DNA from: Agrypnia vestita
Taxonomy: Eukaryota; Arthropoda; Insecta; Trichoptera; Phryganeidae
NCBI GenBank assembly: GCA_016648135.1
Contig: JADDOH010002295.1
Span: forward strand, 120,122 to 184,121
DNA: 64,000 nt
Reading direction: 5' to 3'
Shown here: in pieces, positions 12,471 to 21,915 of the stretch
How the letters are laid out: each line of letters starts with the position of its first letter
Numbering within the stretch: the first letter of the stretch is position 1
Notes under the pieces: generated by a model
What the model saw: only the letters and a program-made list of their open reading frames with translations
What the model was told of the DNA's origin: nothing
Databases searched by the model: none
Made by a program: the position numbers and the translations under genes

Positions 12471-12935
12471 AGTACCGAAGCAGAATAGTACAAAGAATCG
12501 ATTGATGATGAAGAAGATCTTGCGACGTGTCCGGGCGAGGGGGGCGGCGACGCTGACTGGGTCTCTCATTGCTGTAACACAATCTGATTAATGAGATAAT
12601 CAAGGGCACATGGCGGTGGCGCGATTGGTATTCATGACGGCCGGGCCAGGAGATGATCGAAGTAACACGTGTTTTGAGTGATGCCTGCTCGTCAAGTATG
12701 TGAGAAACATGCGAGTGCTTCGACGTCATCGGCGCGCGTGAGAAGTTGCCTCCGTGTACAATTACAGCGTTTAATTACTTGCGCACTTTAAATTCCATCG
12801 ATCCCAGATAGGCTGCGTACGCGTCAGAAACCTGCAGTTTATCTGAGAAAGATGAATCAAGATTGGTTGTATTTTAAGGAACGATTCTCAGGATACATAC
12901 ATGGTATAGTGTAGAAGTTATACATTAAAATTGTT
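12471..12935. other. Unassigned DNA
   Basis: Moderately GC-rich in 12530-12780. No gene or repeat recognised. Confidence 0.35.
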
Positions 12936-13492
12936 AATTAATGTATATTATAGAAATCTCACAGAGACGAAACTGTACTTATTATGGGAAAGTAGGTATA
13001 GAAGTCATTTGGGTGTACATAGGACTTATGACCTATCTTATGGTTGGTTTAAGTGATCACTTTACACAATGTAACATTCGCCATTTCCACCCATAATAGA
13101 ATATACCATGCTTACTAATTTTTCGGAACTTGTATATATGTTCAAATTGTGTGACAAGCTTTCACATATGAGTTGTAAGTAACCACCTTTCCATGCGGCC
13201 TGTACAAAGCCATTTTCATTCCCCTAAATCCCCACATATGTCGCTAATTATTTTAATATCGTTAATGTCGCTAATGAGAAAATCTACAATTGATTTACGG
13301 AATTTGAGAGCAATATACTTATTTTGTGTAATGAAATTCATCCGAATTACTTGCATTACATGTAAAGTGATCACTTAAGCCAACCATAAGATAGGTCATA
13401 AGTCCTATGTACACCCAAATGACTTCTATACCTACTTTCCCATAAGAAATACAGTTTCGTCTCTGTGAGATTTCTATAATATACATTAATTG
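12936..13492. repeat. Long inverted repeat, about 133-bp arms
   Basis: Left arm about 12936-13068 and right arm about 13360-13492 are reverse complements with only about three or four differences. The spacer of about 290 bp is unrelated AT-rich DNA. A diverged third copy at 27563-27720 is similar at the amino-acid level in one frame (GKKVWKYMGIHR there, GKVGIEVIWVYIG here; DHFT shared), so the arm probably derives from a coding sequence. It may be a foldback element or an inverted duplication. Confidence 0.7.
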
Positions 13493-13896
13493 ATTAATAA
13501 TGTCTCTGTGACATAAATCCAGCACTGTTCTGAAAGATTTGAGCAAACTCAAAATATTCTGAATAAAATTGTTAATAAACCGCGAAAATCATATAGTTTT
13601 CATTCCGTATAATCCCAATTATTTATTTATTATTACCCAAAATTAATTTTTACGAAAAAATTTTTTCGAATTCTTTTTGCTACGAAATTTTAATTTTTCG
13701 TAAAAAAAAATCAATGATTCCTTAGGAATCGACATGTAAAACTATCGTCATTTTGACAGGTTACTTACACAGGTTGAGAATTTTGTTATGCGTAACATTA
13801 ATGGACACAGCTACTATGTGCTTTTAAGTTTTATAAATAATTGGAATCACATTTTCAAATTATATTGTTGTGTACCGTCTTTTATTTAATTAACTT
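13493..13896. other. AT-rich DNA, no gene
   Basis: Contains local TTTTTACGAAAAAA-type inverted runs (13650-13710). Nothing else is seen. Confidence 0.4.
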
Positions 13897-14180
13897 TCTT
13901 CTTCTTCTTCTCCTTATCCTATTGGGTCGGGTCGGGTAAAAGGTTCCAACTTTTCTTATTAGCCTAATTTAGTTGCAACCTCGCTTCGCAGCAGTCCTCC
14001 AACTGTTTCCGCCAGCTCCTTGGACGGCCCCATGGTCTTCTGCCTTCTGGTCTTGCCTGGAATATCCGCTTTGGCAGTCTATCTGCCGGCACCCGCAAGA
14101 TTTGTCCTAGCCGCCGTAGCTGTGATTTCTTGATAAACATCTATAATAGTTCTACTTCGAGACATTCTCTTCTTTGAGTT
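13897..14180 (-). pseudogene. LINE 3' end, family C (GRPRSWRKQL-type)
   Basis: On the minus strand the frame reads KKSQLRRLGQILRVPADRLPK... (first 20 shown), then ARPEGRRPWGRPRSWRKQLE, EARLQLN and a stop. After the stop the copy ends in a GAA-type simple tail (TTC run at 13896-13912 on the plus strand). This is the ORF2 C-terminus of a non-LTR element, 5'-truncated. It is related to but distinct from families A and B. Confidence 0.65.
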
Positions 14181-14284
14181 ATCAACTCGCTATTTTATAA
14201 TTACATGCTATTTGGTATGATAATAATGGAAAATAAATTAATTCCTCGTTACTTCGAAAAGTAATAAAAGTGAGGTAATCATTT

Positions 14285-14600
14285 TATAGATTTGGCATTT
14301 ACATTGTAGAGATTATTCATGATAAATTAATTTAAATATAATAATTTATTTGTCTGTCTGTCCGTAAATTAATAACTTGATGGAATTTAAACATTAGCTA
14401 ATTAGAGATGTATTAAAGTGAATGAATTTTTCATAATCGGTATAAGTTTTTGCAAAAAAATAATTCAGAAATATTGAAAAAAAAGATAACTTTAATATTG
14501 CATATGAGGTCATACATAATTGCTTCTACATTTTCGACTCATTATCAAGGTACGAGTCCCACACGTAAAGTTTTTGCTACTGGCTAAGGGATGTATAAAC
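14285..14600 (+). repeat. Unclassified repeat family R, copy 2
   Basis: Matches 10936-11105 in block order (CAGAAATATTGAAAAAAA, CATAATTGCTTC, GACTCATTATCAAG, GTAAAGTTTTTGCTACTGG). Its upstream part (TTGTAGAGATTATTCATGAT) recurs at 38208-38228. Non-coding. Confidence 0.45.
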
Positions 14601-14965
14601 CGGCGCCAGTCTAGCTACTAGCAGGAGCCCCGAGTGTGCGATTCTTCCTCGCCGCCGTGTGGGCACCTACCGGGTGGTGCTGCGGGTCCCCGTGTCTGAG
14701 CAGAATATCGATCGCGCACCACCACACACGCAGGATCCCTCCCCCGCCCGCCCCGCCCCCCGTGTGGTATGACTAATGCCCGGCTGTTACGTGAATCAAC
14801 ACCCCCCCCCCCTCCCACAACCCGGCTTGTTACCGCGCCGGGTCTGGAGAGAAGACGACAGAGCCTCCGCGGGTTCTTTTCCAGTTACCTGTTGTGTTGC
14901 TCGCTATAAATCCCGAGGTGTAGGGCCTTGGTTGCACAAACGCGGGGCGAATCTTACGAAGTCCG
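14601..14965. other. GC-rich island
   Basis: GC-rich with long C runs (14798-14813). Small frames on both strands have no recognised domain. It looks like single-copy DNA between repeats. Confidence 0.3.
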
Positions 14966-15144
14966 CTCCGGTCCTGTTAATTCAAATGCTGTCAATTTTA
15001 TTATTTATTTTTAATACTTACTGCAAAACATTGTTTTCAATAATTTAAAAAAATTTTACATTAATATTTTAGATGTTTATTGCGTTAAATTTGTGGTCGG
15101 ATATAATTATTAATTTTAATTAAACAACTTTGTATTTCCACATT

Positions 15145-15515
15145 GGCTTCGCCTGCCAGAGCGGAAAAATTTCAAACTCTCTCTGATGGTGTACAAAAGT
15201 CTTCAAAGAAAAGCACCCCAATATTTGATCGACCTCTGTATCTCAGACAATATCATTGGAAGACGGCTCACACTGCGGCCAGCTAAATCGGAGGCACTCT
15301 GCAGGCTGGTAGTACCAAAGAGACCTGGAGCCACCGAGTTTGCGGAACGTGCTTTCAGCTTTGCGGGCCCAGCTATGTGGAATCAGCTGCCTCCAGTGCT
15401 GCGATCTATGGAGAACCAGGAACACTTCAAGAAGAGACTAAAAACTCATTTTTCGGGATGTCGCACCTGTAAAGCGCCCATGAAACATCTCTTACGCAAA
15501 AATGGCGCAATATAA
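15145..15515 (+). pseudogene. CR1-like LINE ORF2 C-terminus
   Basis: The frame (15145-15513) shows the standard C-terminal block of CR1-type reverse transcriptases: HWLRLPERKNFKLSLMVYK, KAPQYLIDLC, LRPAKSEALCRLVVPKRPG, ERAFSFAGPAMWNQLPPVLR, FKKRLKTHF and a stop. The WN-LP motif and FK-LK ending are diagnostic of this group. The frame is open for its length, but the polymerase domain is missing. It abuts a PLE tail on the opposite strand. Confidence 0.75.
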
Positions 15516-15564
15516 ATTAACATAAACATAAACATTTGTATAAACCACTTAACTAGTAACTCTA

Positions 15565-15604
15565 CATCTACCGGTTTCGATACCACCGTGTCTTCATCAG
15601 GACG
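15565..15604 (-). ncRNA. Hammerhead ribozyme motif H1
   Basis: Read 5' to 3' on the minus strand: CGTC, box CTGATGA (complement of 15594-15600), one unpaired A, hairpin GACAC-GGTG-GTATC with one A-C mismatch, box GAAA (complement of 15575-15578), self-complementary CCGG as a zero-loop helix III, UA, then GATG, which pairs with CGTC to close helix I. This is the type I hammerhead plan reported for PLEs; the predicted cut follows the UA. Activity is untested. Confidence 0.65.
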
Positions 15605-15826
15605 GACGCAAACTAACTTGCGTCCGTCCTGATGAATTATCGTCCCATTATCTTTTCTAGCAAACAAATCAATTTTTGAATTTGAAATTTTATGAATAAC
15701 CCGTTACCTGACATATTCCCCATTTCTGCGTCCATTTCTCAATTACCCCCATCATAGCTGTGGCCGCGCCCCCGTTCAAAAATTGATTTATTTGCTAGAT
15801 TAGATAATGGATAGTTAGTTTGCGTC

Positions 15827-15865
15827 CGTCCTGATGAAGATACGGTGGTATCGAACTGGTAGATG
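15827..15865 (+). ncRNA. Hammerhead ribozyme motif H2, damaged core
   Basis: Order: CGTC, CTGATGA (15831-15837), A, perfect 5-bp hairpin GATAC-GGTG-GTATC, then GAA with one A of the GAAA box missing, CTGG, TA, GATG. Helix I (CGTC/GATG) and helix II are kept, but the deleted core A should abolish cleavage. A third CTGATGA box at 15629-15635 belongs to the palindrome arm and has no GAAA partner. Confidence 0.55.
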
Positions 15866-15870
15866 TAAGG

Positions 15871-16469
15871 CTGCTCTTGAACGTGGAAAAATTTTGATAG
15901 CAAAAATTAACCCACTCTCCGTCATCCAATCCATTTGAAATTTTGCACGTCGACTTGATTTCGATGGCAATGCATTTTTACATACTTTTTTGCCAAAAAT
16001 ACACACACGCACGCAAAAAAATTAAATTGATCTCAGATGTTCGGACAGGTACCTACCTTCTTTCTGGTACTATTCGAAAATTATTTAAATCGTTGACACT
16101 TTATAATTTATCTCTTTATTTAAAATTACTATTTTAATTGTGTTAAAATGCCAGTGATAATTAAATCAATAATATAAATACTGAAGAAAATTAATGATTT
16201 TCCTATTTATCTTAAATTTATTTTGAAAGATATTTTGAAGATCCTGGACTTCCTACATACAAATAATAAAGTTTTCTTGTTATTATAAACATCATTCCAC
16301 CTTACCGACCGTCAATTGACTGGACGTGATATCTCAGGACATAAATTCTTATTACGTGGCTTCAACAGTGACACTCGTCCAAGTCTTTTAATTTTTAATT
16401 TATCTATAGAGTGGAAAGTTTTTGGAAGAATTTTACATAAAAATAAAAATAATAAGCAGCGGTTATCTC
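15871..16469. other. AT-rich DNA, no gene
   Basis: No coding signal or recognised repeat. Confidence 0.4.
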
Positions 16470-16915
16470 TGGATGCCTAAGAGACACTTGTGGGGAGTAA
16501 GCGTACGCTAGTGGACATCAAAGTCAGAATATATAAAACATGCATAAGACCTATCATGACATACGGTATCGAAGCAAGAGCGGACACGGTGAGAACTAAA
16601 CACCTCCTCAGAACTACCAGACCCATTGCAGACAAGACCCTCAGAGACAGAGTTCCCAATGCGGAAATCCGCAGAACCTGCGACATACAAGACATTGTAA
16701 GATGGAGCAGGCAGAGAAGGTATTTCCGGAAGGACCATGTCGAGAGAATGGAGCAGACGAGACTTCCCAGAACCGTGATGCGCGGGATTCCAGAGGGGCG
16801 CCGACTTCCAGGGAGACCACCAAAGAGATGGAGATAGAGTTGAACGTCCTCGTCACAAGACCAGGACTGACCTGTCAACACAGACCAAGCATCTAGCAAA
16901 AGAAGAAGATAAAAA
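16470..16915 (+). pseudogene. LINE ORF2 C-terminus, family D
   Basis: The frame 16490-16837 encodes VDIKVRIYKTCIRPIMTYG, IEARADTVRTKHLLRTT, DKTLRDRVPNAEIRRTC, DIVRWSRQRRYFRKDHVERM, GIPEGRRLPGRPPKRW. This is the C-terminal region of a RTE-like non-LTR ORF, in which T-Y-G-x-E and R-P-P-x-R-W are conserved. The 3' end carries AAAAGAAGAAGATAAA (16897-16912). Related minus-strand copies are at 49240-49735 and 51655-52260. Upstream parts and the polymerase are lost. Confidence 0.7.
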
Positions 16916-17122
16916 TATTAAAGGAAACACATCCTTTTTGTGAAGTCGCAATTTCAGAATAGAATTGGAGGTCCGTGGTTCGAGTCCCGGTGACAGTTAA
17001 AATATTTTTTTGTTAATTTGTTTTTTTCTGTATGTCTTTTCTAATTGATTAATATTTTTTTTTAATAATTCACAGAACTTTGTTCTGAAATTGCAACTTC
17101 ACAAAAAGAATGTGCTTTCTTT
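16916..17122. repeat. Inverted-repeat element holding half a SINE
   Basis: Left arm 16916-16958 (TTTTTGTGAAGTCGCAATTT) and right arm about 17074-17122 (AAATTGCAACTTCACAAAAA) are inverted copies. Inside is a SINE body that starts at AGAATTGGAGGTCCG, that is, in the anticodon arm of the SINE at 17325, so the 5' half of the head is absent. A further arm copy lies at 22835-22880. Either the SINE recombined into a MITE, or the shared AGAAT was the junction of a template switch. Confidence 0.55.
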
Positions 17123-17324
17123 AATGTATATGTGTTGTATCAAATGTTTCCAAAAATTAAAATGAAATATTAATTTCTGGCGTCCTCTAGCGGTAGATAC
17201 GCGAAGGTATTCGTGACTATTGCATTATAAAAAAGTGGATTGCTTTAAAAATGGAATAAAAATGTTGATCAATTAAAAAAAAGAGACTACATATAAGGTC
17301 GAAAAATTTTTGTTAACTTACCAG

Positions 17325-17460
17325 ACTGTCATGGCGAAATTGGATAACGCGCCATTCCCGGATAGAATCGGAGGTCCGTGGTTCGAGTCACGGTGACAGT
17401 TAAAATATTTTTTCGTTAATTTGACTTTTTCTGCATGTCTTTTCTAATTGATTAATAAAA
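17325..17460 (+). mobile_element. Arg-tRNA-like SINE head and body
   Basis: 17325-17400 folds like a tRNA: acceptor ACTGTCA pairs perfectly with TGACAGT, the D arm is GCG-AAATTGGATAA-CGC, the anticodon stem has one bulge, and the B box is GGTTCGAGTC. The D arm and A box resemble Arg tRNAs. The loop CCGGATA lacks the universal U33 and there is no gene-like context, so this is a SINE head. The body (TTAAAATATTTTTTCGTTAA onward) matches that at 17000-17060. Confidence 0.6.
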
Positions 17461-17997
17461 ATTGTTTTAGATTAAAATAATTTAAATGCATTAGCATTAT
17501 TTGAGTAATCATTTGAACCTAACCTTTACGGCCGTGTTTGGGGAACATTCTCGAAATGCGGGTCCGAGACTATAGAAATGTCGATGTGTGCGTCCACTCG
17601 TACGCCGTCTGACATTTAATACGGCGGGCTCGTAGGGGGTCCGCTTGTATTAAATGTCCACACTATGGAGTGAATGGGCCCGCACTCTCCCTGGCGAGAC
17701 TCAGGACGTGGTACCATCGCCTGCCCCCTCTACACCTCCTCGTAAATAGACTACATTTCACGTAGCCATTCAATTGGCCCAGTGTGCATCTCTTAGAGTA
17801 TATACAATCTATATACTCTAAGGTGCAACCAGTCTGGTCCGAAAATGAGAACATTATTTCAATTTCAATTTCAATTTTCAATTTCAATATTTATTTATTA
17901 CATAATATGTACATTACAAACTTTATGTTTAATGCATACATATTATGAATTTATACACATATATTTACATACATACACATATACATATACATACATA
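17461..17997. other. Unassigned DNA with microsatellites
   Basis: Contains a perfect short hairpin CTTAGAGTATA/TATACTCTAAG (17791-17821), a TTTCAA tandem array (17850-17888) and an ATACATAC-type run (17950-17998). No gene. Confidence 0.45.
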
Positions 17998-18107
17998 CTA
18001 GTAGAGTGGCATAATCCACAAATTAAACAAAACAAAAAAATGTGTAATTTATCTTATGTTTTATTGTTAAATTAGTATTAAGTACCTTTATTTGTAAACA
18101 AGGATTT
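17998..18107 (+). repeat. 110-bp repeat, copy 1 (LINE 3'-UTR-like)
   Basis: Identical by eye over 110 bases to 23314-23423, starting CTAGTAGAGTGGCATAATCC and ending AACAAGGATTT. This copy runs into a poly-A tract (18108-18124), which suggests the 3' end of a retroposed element. Identity points to recent spread. No coding part is attached. Confidence 0.65.
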
Positions 18108-18496
18108 AAAAAAAAAAAAAAAAAACCTATATACATACCCATATACATATTGTATATTAAAATAACAATTTATTATTAACTAATTAAAAGTGACCTGTAC
18201 AATCTGGTCAGAGGTGTAGGAGAACCCTGCTTCGGAAAACCCCCTCAGACTTTATTAAATATGAATTGAAAATACGTAGTGTCGGAAAATTCGTAAAAGA
18301 TTTTTAATTTTTCATATTTTTCGTTTTTAGCGTTGTACATTTAATATTTTTTATGTTTTTGTGACGCCATATGATAGAAATAGAATTATGTCTTATTAAA
18401 AACTTAAAACATGACTTTCAAGAATAATTCTTTTTAATGAATATCTTTTATGGTGTAAATTAAATACCTACCATTGCCAATGATTTACAAATGGAT
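18108..18496. other. AT-rich DNA, no gene
   Basis: Poly-A run then AT-rich DNA; no coding signal. Confidence 0.4.
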
Positions 18497-18865
18497 ATAA
18501 TAATGACTGAAGATATTAGGAATGAATGTAAAGCTTGTCTTAGCATAATAAATATCATTAAAATAGGGGTCACTCGGTCGGTTTGGGCGTGTTGAGCGAA
18601 TGAATGATGATCGAATGGTAAAAAAGATATATAATGCAAGCGTTGATGGCGCCAGAAACAGAAGGCGACCGCGGAAGACGTGGCATGACCAGATTAACCA
18701 GATACTGGAAGATGGTCCCGTTAGAAGACTCGAACTTGCATGCGAAGATGTATGAATGTGGATGAGGCGAGAGTTGTGTGTCAGGACAGAAAAGTGTGGC
18801 TCTTTATCCTCTCTGCCTACCCCCATGGGGAAACGGCTTGATTATAAGTAAGTAAGTAAGTACAT
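18497..18865 (+). pseudogene. LINE 3' end, family A (plus strand)
   Basis: Plus-strand frames read TEDIRNECKA, a GWFGHV-like stretch broken by stops, MMIEW-like decay, NASVDGARNRRRPRKTWHDQ, INQILEDGPVRRLELACED, then CQDRKVWLFILSAYPHGETA and a stop. The 3' end is an AAGT tetranucleotide run (18846-18862). Several stops and at least two frameshifts break it. It lies tail to tail with the next entry. Confidence 0.7.
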
Positions 18866-19245
18866 TAATTACACCACACCGCATACTCTTCTATCCTGTT
18901 ATACCACTTTTGCCTCGACCACATTCATACATCTTCTCAAGCACGCTCAAACACGTTCATCCTCCTACATTTGGTTTATCTGTCATGCCACGTCTTTCGA
19001 GGACGTTGTTCCTGCTGCATCCAACATTTTCTTTCCATCCTCAAACTTTCCACATGACCAAACCATCTCAGCGATTCTTTCTTTATTCCATCTACCACGC
19101 TTCAGCCAGCATTTAATTCACTTCGAATTTGTTCATTCCTCACTCTATTTTAACACAGACTTTGTACACCTGCGCCTAAGAGACCACATTTCCACCGCAT
19201 TCAGTCTGCCTTGATTATTTTTTGCCGATTCCAGGCTTTACTTCC
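18866..19245 (-). pseudogene. LINE 3' end, family A relative (minus strand)
   Basis: The minus-strand sequence aligns block by block with 57480-57940: the complement of TCTTCTATCCTG, of CATTCATACATCTTCTC, of CATGACCAAACCATCTCAGC, of TTTGTTCATTCCTCACTCTAT and of CCACCGCATTCAGTCTGCC. These encode the family-A C-terminus, here fully decayed. It shares its tail point with the plus-strand copy. Confidence 0.6.
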
Positions 19246-19449
19246 TGTTTAATAAAATATTAGCATGCATGCTCATATATTTTACGAGCAACGTGCTTTT
19301 GAAAAATCTCAAACGACGGGCCCCGCCCACGACGGCCGAGTGACCAGTTGAGACATTGAGATGCATCAATACGTTGACGCATTGTGCGTATTATTATTAC
19401 CAGATTATTAGTCTGATCGACTTATATGTTCCATCGAGGTCATCAAGAC
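19246..19449. other. Unassigned DNA
   Basis: No gene recognised. Confidence 0.3.
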
Positions 19450-19860
19450 TCAGTGCATTATTCTATTATAGTGGAAATGTCAGAACTAATGCATTAGCAA
19501 ACTCTGTAATTCCCAGATGACACCCATTAGGGAATGAACATGCAGAGGCGGCTGACATTTTTGCTGATAGCGTAACTGTATAGGACAAAGCTGATACAAT
19601 TGTTTACATCTCAACAAAATGGAAATGGAACAATAAATTTTTTCTATTTTACCTTTAACTATTATTATTTGTACCTTTAACTTTATTAGTATTTTATCTG
19701 TCTTATGTTTTTCTTTATTATTATTACCTTTTAACTATTATTATTGTAACTTTTAACTTTATTATTATTTTAACTGTCTTATGTTATTTTTTAAAAAAAT
19801 ATTCTGTATATTTGTAAAAGCCCATAAGGGCGTTAAATAAATAAAAATAAATAAATAAAT
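19450..19860 (+). pseudogene. LINE 3' end with RNase H-like relic, family E
   Basis: A short coding relic at about 19525-19600 (LGNEHAEAADIFADS) resembles the G-N-x-x-A-D-x-L-A segment of the RNase H domain found in I/Jockey-type LINEs. A long AT-rich 3' UTR follows and ends AAAGCCCATAAGGGCGTTAA and an AAAT tail (19838-19860). The copy at 29340-29710 on the minus strand matches throughout. Confidence 0.55.
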
Positions 19861-20436
19861 TACTCATGGTAACACTCACACCACCTAATTAAATCTAGCA
19901 GGCGACACCCCGGTCTTGGAGACCTCCTCCGCCGCAGTGACCCTTAAACGCGAGTCCAGTCGACTTTTTGTCGGAATTTTTTTTTGCACCGCTTCAATGA
20001 GCCTTTGGGAAATTCCACTCGCAGAGGTCGCCCGGGACTCGAACGTCATGCGGAGAATAGAGGTCTAATGCGGAGTCTATAAGAATAGCCGTGCACTGCA
20101 TGTTCTTGTTTTCTTTGGTCGCATTACGCTGGTTGGCTTTGAGAAATATGAGAATGGAAAACTGTTCCGGCATGCTTTTGATATAGTGCCGTACATGGTC
20201 GCAAAACGCCGAGACATTTTTCCCAGCGCTATTAGGATCATGTTTATTTTTATTTATTGCTACGAAGGGCACGCGGACTGAATAGTATTAGAAAATATAA
20301 TGTGTGTTAAATTAATAAACTTGGATGTAAAAGTTATTATTTTTTCAATAAAATATCGCAATGCAGAGAATCTTTAGAGTGAATAGACATCTAGATAAAA
20401 AATGTTCTGAGGTTGAAATTTGTCATTTTTAAATAT
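19861..20436. other. Single-copy-looking DNA
   Basis: Moderate GC, no repeats shared with the window, no defensible exon. The minus-strand frame 19994-20272 has no recognised domain. Confidence 0.35.
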
Positions 20437-21721
20437 TAGGTCCTTACATATGAAATTGGCGTTTAGTATGGGAGGAACATAAAGTCGATTTTTTTTTATT
20501 ATAGTATATTTATTTAATCAAAGTATGTACCATTGCTATCTATGCACTTTGGCCATCTCATAGGTAGTTCATCGATCCCTTTACTAAAAAAACCATTCGG
20601 ACGGGAATCAATAAAATCTTTGAAGGCGGTTTGGACTGCCCCATCGGAGTTGAATTTTTTCCTTTGCAAGAAGTTATCCAAATTTCGAAAAAAATGGTAA
20701 TCTGTTGGGGCAAGGTCCGGAGAGTACGGTGGATGTCTTAGACATTCCAATTGAAGCTCCTCTAATTTGGTAGCCGTCTGTTGTGCAGTGTGTGGTCTAG
20801 CGTTATCATGAAGCAGCAGTGGCCTAGAGCGATTAACCAGCCTCGGTTGTTTAGCAGCTAGCTTTTCCATCATGGTTTGCAGTTGCTGACAATAGACATC
20901 TGCCGTAATCGTCTGGCCAGATTTAAGAAAGCTGTAGTGAACGACACCAGCACTAGTCCACCAAACGCTCACAAGTAACTTTTTTGGAGTCAATTTTCGC
21001 TTGGGGCATGGTTTGGCTGGTTCGGCAGGGTTCAGCCATTGCGATGAGCGCTTCCGATTATCGTACAGGATCCACTTTTCATCACAGGTAATGATTCGAT
21101 TTAAAATCCCTTCATTATTGTGCCGGTTGAGTAATGCAACGCAGCAGTCAACGCGCGTTTGTTGATTTGCTTCACTCAATTCGTGAGGTACCCACCTTTC
21201 AAGCTTTTTCACCTTACCAATTTGCTTCAAGTGGATTAAAACAGTTTTATCACTAACACCGCAGCCTGCAGCTAACTCGGATGTGGTTTGCGATGGATCC
21301 GCTTCCACAATAGCCTTCAATTCTTCATTATCAACTTTGGTCTCCAGCCGTCCACGGGGCTTGTTCTGCAGGTCGAAATTTCCAGAACGAAAACGTTGGA
21401 ACCAAAAACGCACTGTGTTTTCTTTTGCGGCACCGTCGCCATACACATCATTAATCCTTCGAGCCGTTTCTGCAGCACTGGTGCCACGGTGGAACTCGTA
21501 CTCGTAAATAACGCGATATTTCAAGTTTTTCATTTTGTAAACTGAGTGACGCAAAGAAAAAAACAATTGAGGAAAAAACAAATGAATTATAATTTTCAAA
21601 ACACAAATACATGAGTAAATTAGCTGTATAAATTTGGATTTGGAATTCCTAACCAAAGAGAAGATATTTGAGATGAAATTTGCCAGTACGGCAAAACGCC
21701 AATTTCATATGTAAGGACCTA
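20437..21721 (-). mobile_element. Intact mariner transposon
   Basis: The element (20439-21719, 1281 bp) has perfect 26-bp inverted ends. The left end starts GGTCCTTACATATGAAATTG at 20439 and the right end is its complement, finishing at 21719. TA dinucleotides at 20437-20438 and 21720-21721 are the expected target duplication. It carries one uninterrupted transposase frame on the minus strand. Length, ends, TA target and catalytic residues all agree with an intact Tc1/mariner-superfamily mariner. The flanks beyond the TAs are AT-rich on the left and a PLE end on the right. Confidence 0.95.
20514..21533 (-). CDS. Mariner transposase, D,D34D, apparently intact
   Basis: 339-residue transposase that cuts and rejoins the element at TA sites. 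I chose the Met at 21533 (MKNLKYR) because mariner transposases are about 345 residues and begin here. The upstream Met at 21656 would add 41 residues unlike the family. Residues 1-110 form the two helix-turn-helix DNA-binding regions. WVPHEL (114-119) is the conserved linker motif. The catalytic triad is D151 (TCDEKW), D243 (HDNARPH) and D278 (YSPDLAPTDY), with exactly 34 residues between the last two. There is no stop or frameshift. It is on the strand that places the 5' end near the right terminal repeat. It could be active; subfamily not assigned. Confidence 0.95.
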   Translation of the reverse strand: MKNLKYRVIYEYEFHRGTSAAETARRINDVYGDGAAKENTVRFWFQRFRSGNFDLQNKPRGRLETKVDNEELKAIVEADPSQTTSELAAGCGVSDKTVLIHLKQIGKVKKLERWVPHELSEANQQTRVDCCVALLNRHNNEGILNRIITCDEKWILYDNRKRSSQWLNPAEPAKPCPKRKLTPKKLLVSVWWTSAGVVHYSFLKSGQTITADVYCQQLQTMMEKLAAKQPRLVNRSRPLLLHDNARPHTAQQTATKLEELQLECLRHPPYSPDLAPTDYHFFRNLDNFLQRKKFNSDGAVQTAFKDFIDSRPNGFFSKGIDELPMRWPKCIDSNGTYFD

Positions 21722-21760
21722 ATATTTTCACGGCCGTTCAGAATCTTGTATGTGGGATTT

Positions 21761-21915
21761 TCTGGAATACTCTGCCGTGTATATCTGACCTCTTTGGCCG
21801 ACGTCGGATCCCGTTGCAGACTCCATCATCAGGGCTGATACATCTGCTATGAAACCGCAATAAGATCCGAAACGTTGGCCAAAGAGGTCAGATATACACG
21901 GCAGAATATCCCAGA
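21761..21915. mobile_element. Inverted Penelope-like ends with split hammerhead boxes
   Basis: Arms 21761-21810 and 21864-21915 are inverted copies with about five differences (shared GGCCAAAGAGGTCAGATATA, on plus in the right arm). On the minus strand the left copy has the CTGATGA box (complement of 21826-21832) followed by GACG where GAAA is expected. The right copy (plus) has the intact GAAA box (21869-21872) then CGTTGGCC but no matching CTGATGA. So each arm kept one half of the hammerhead core. The pair lies 40 bp from the mariner end. Confidence 0.55.

Larger units (their letters stand above)
15520..15870. mobile_element. Inverted pair of Penelope-like element ends
   Basis: A minus-strand PLE tail (15520-15611, with AACCACTT and CTACATCTACCGGTTTCG) meets plus-strand PLE sequence head to head. 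The junction is a palindrome with 19-bp arms, 15593-15611 and 15618-15636, and spacer ACTAAC. A second inner inverted pair joins about 15641-15680 to 15774-15812 (TTTTCTAGCAAACAAATCAA and complement). Each PLE end carries hammerhead-type boxes (separate entries). Known PLEs have terminal repeats in complex tandem or inverted order that carry hammerhead motifs, which fits. Confidence 0.65.

Noticed and set aside
16477..16899. 140-codon minus-strand frame
   Set aside because: Antisense to the family-D LINE end, whose plus-strand frame has clear ORF2 motifs.
17325..17400. Functional Arg tRNA gene
   Set aside because: The fold is tRNA-like, but the anticodon stem has a bulge, U33 is missing and the body is shared with a neighbouring repeat, so SINE head is the better reading.
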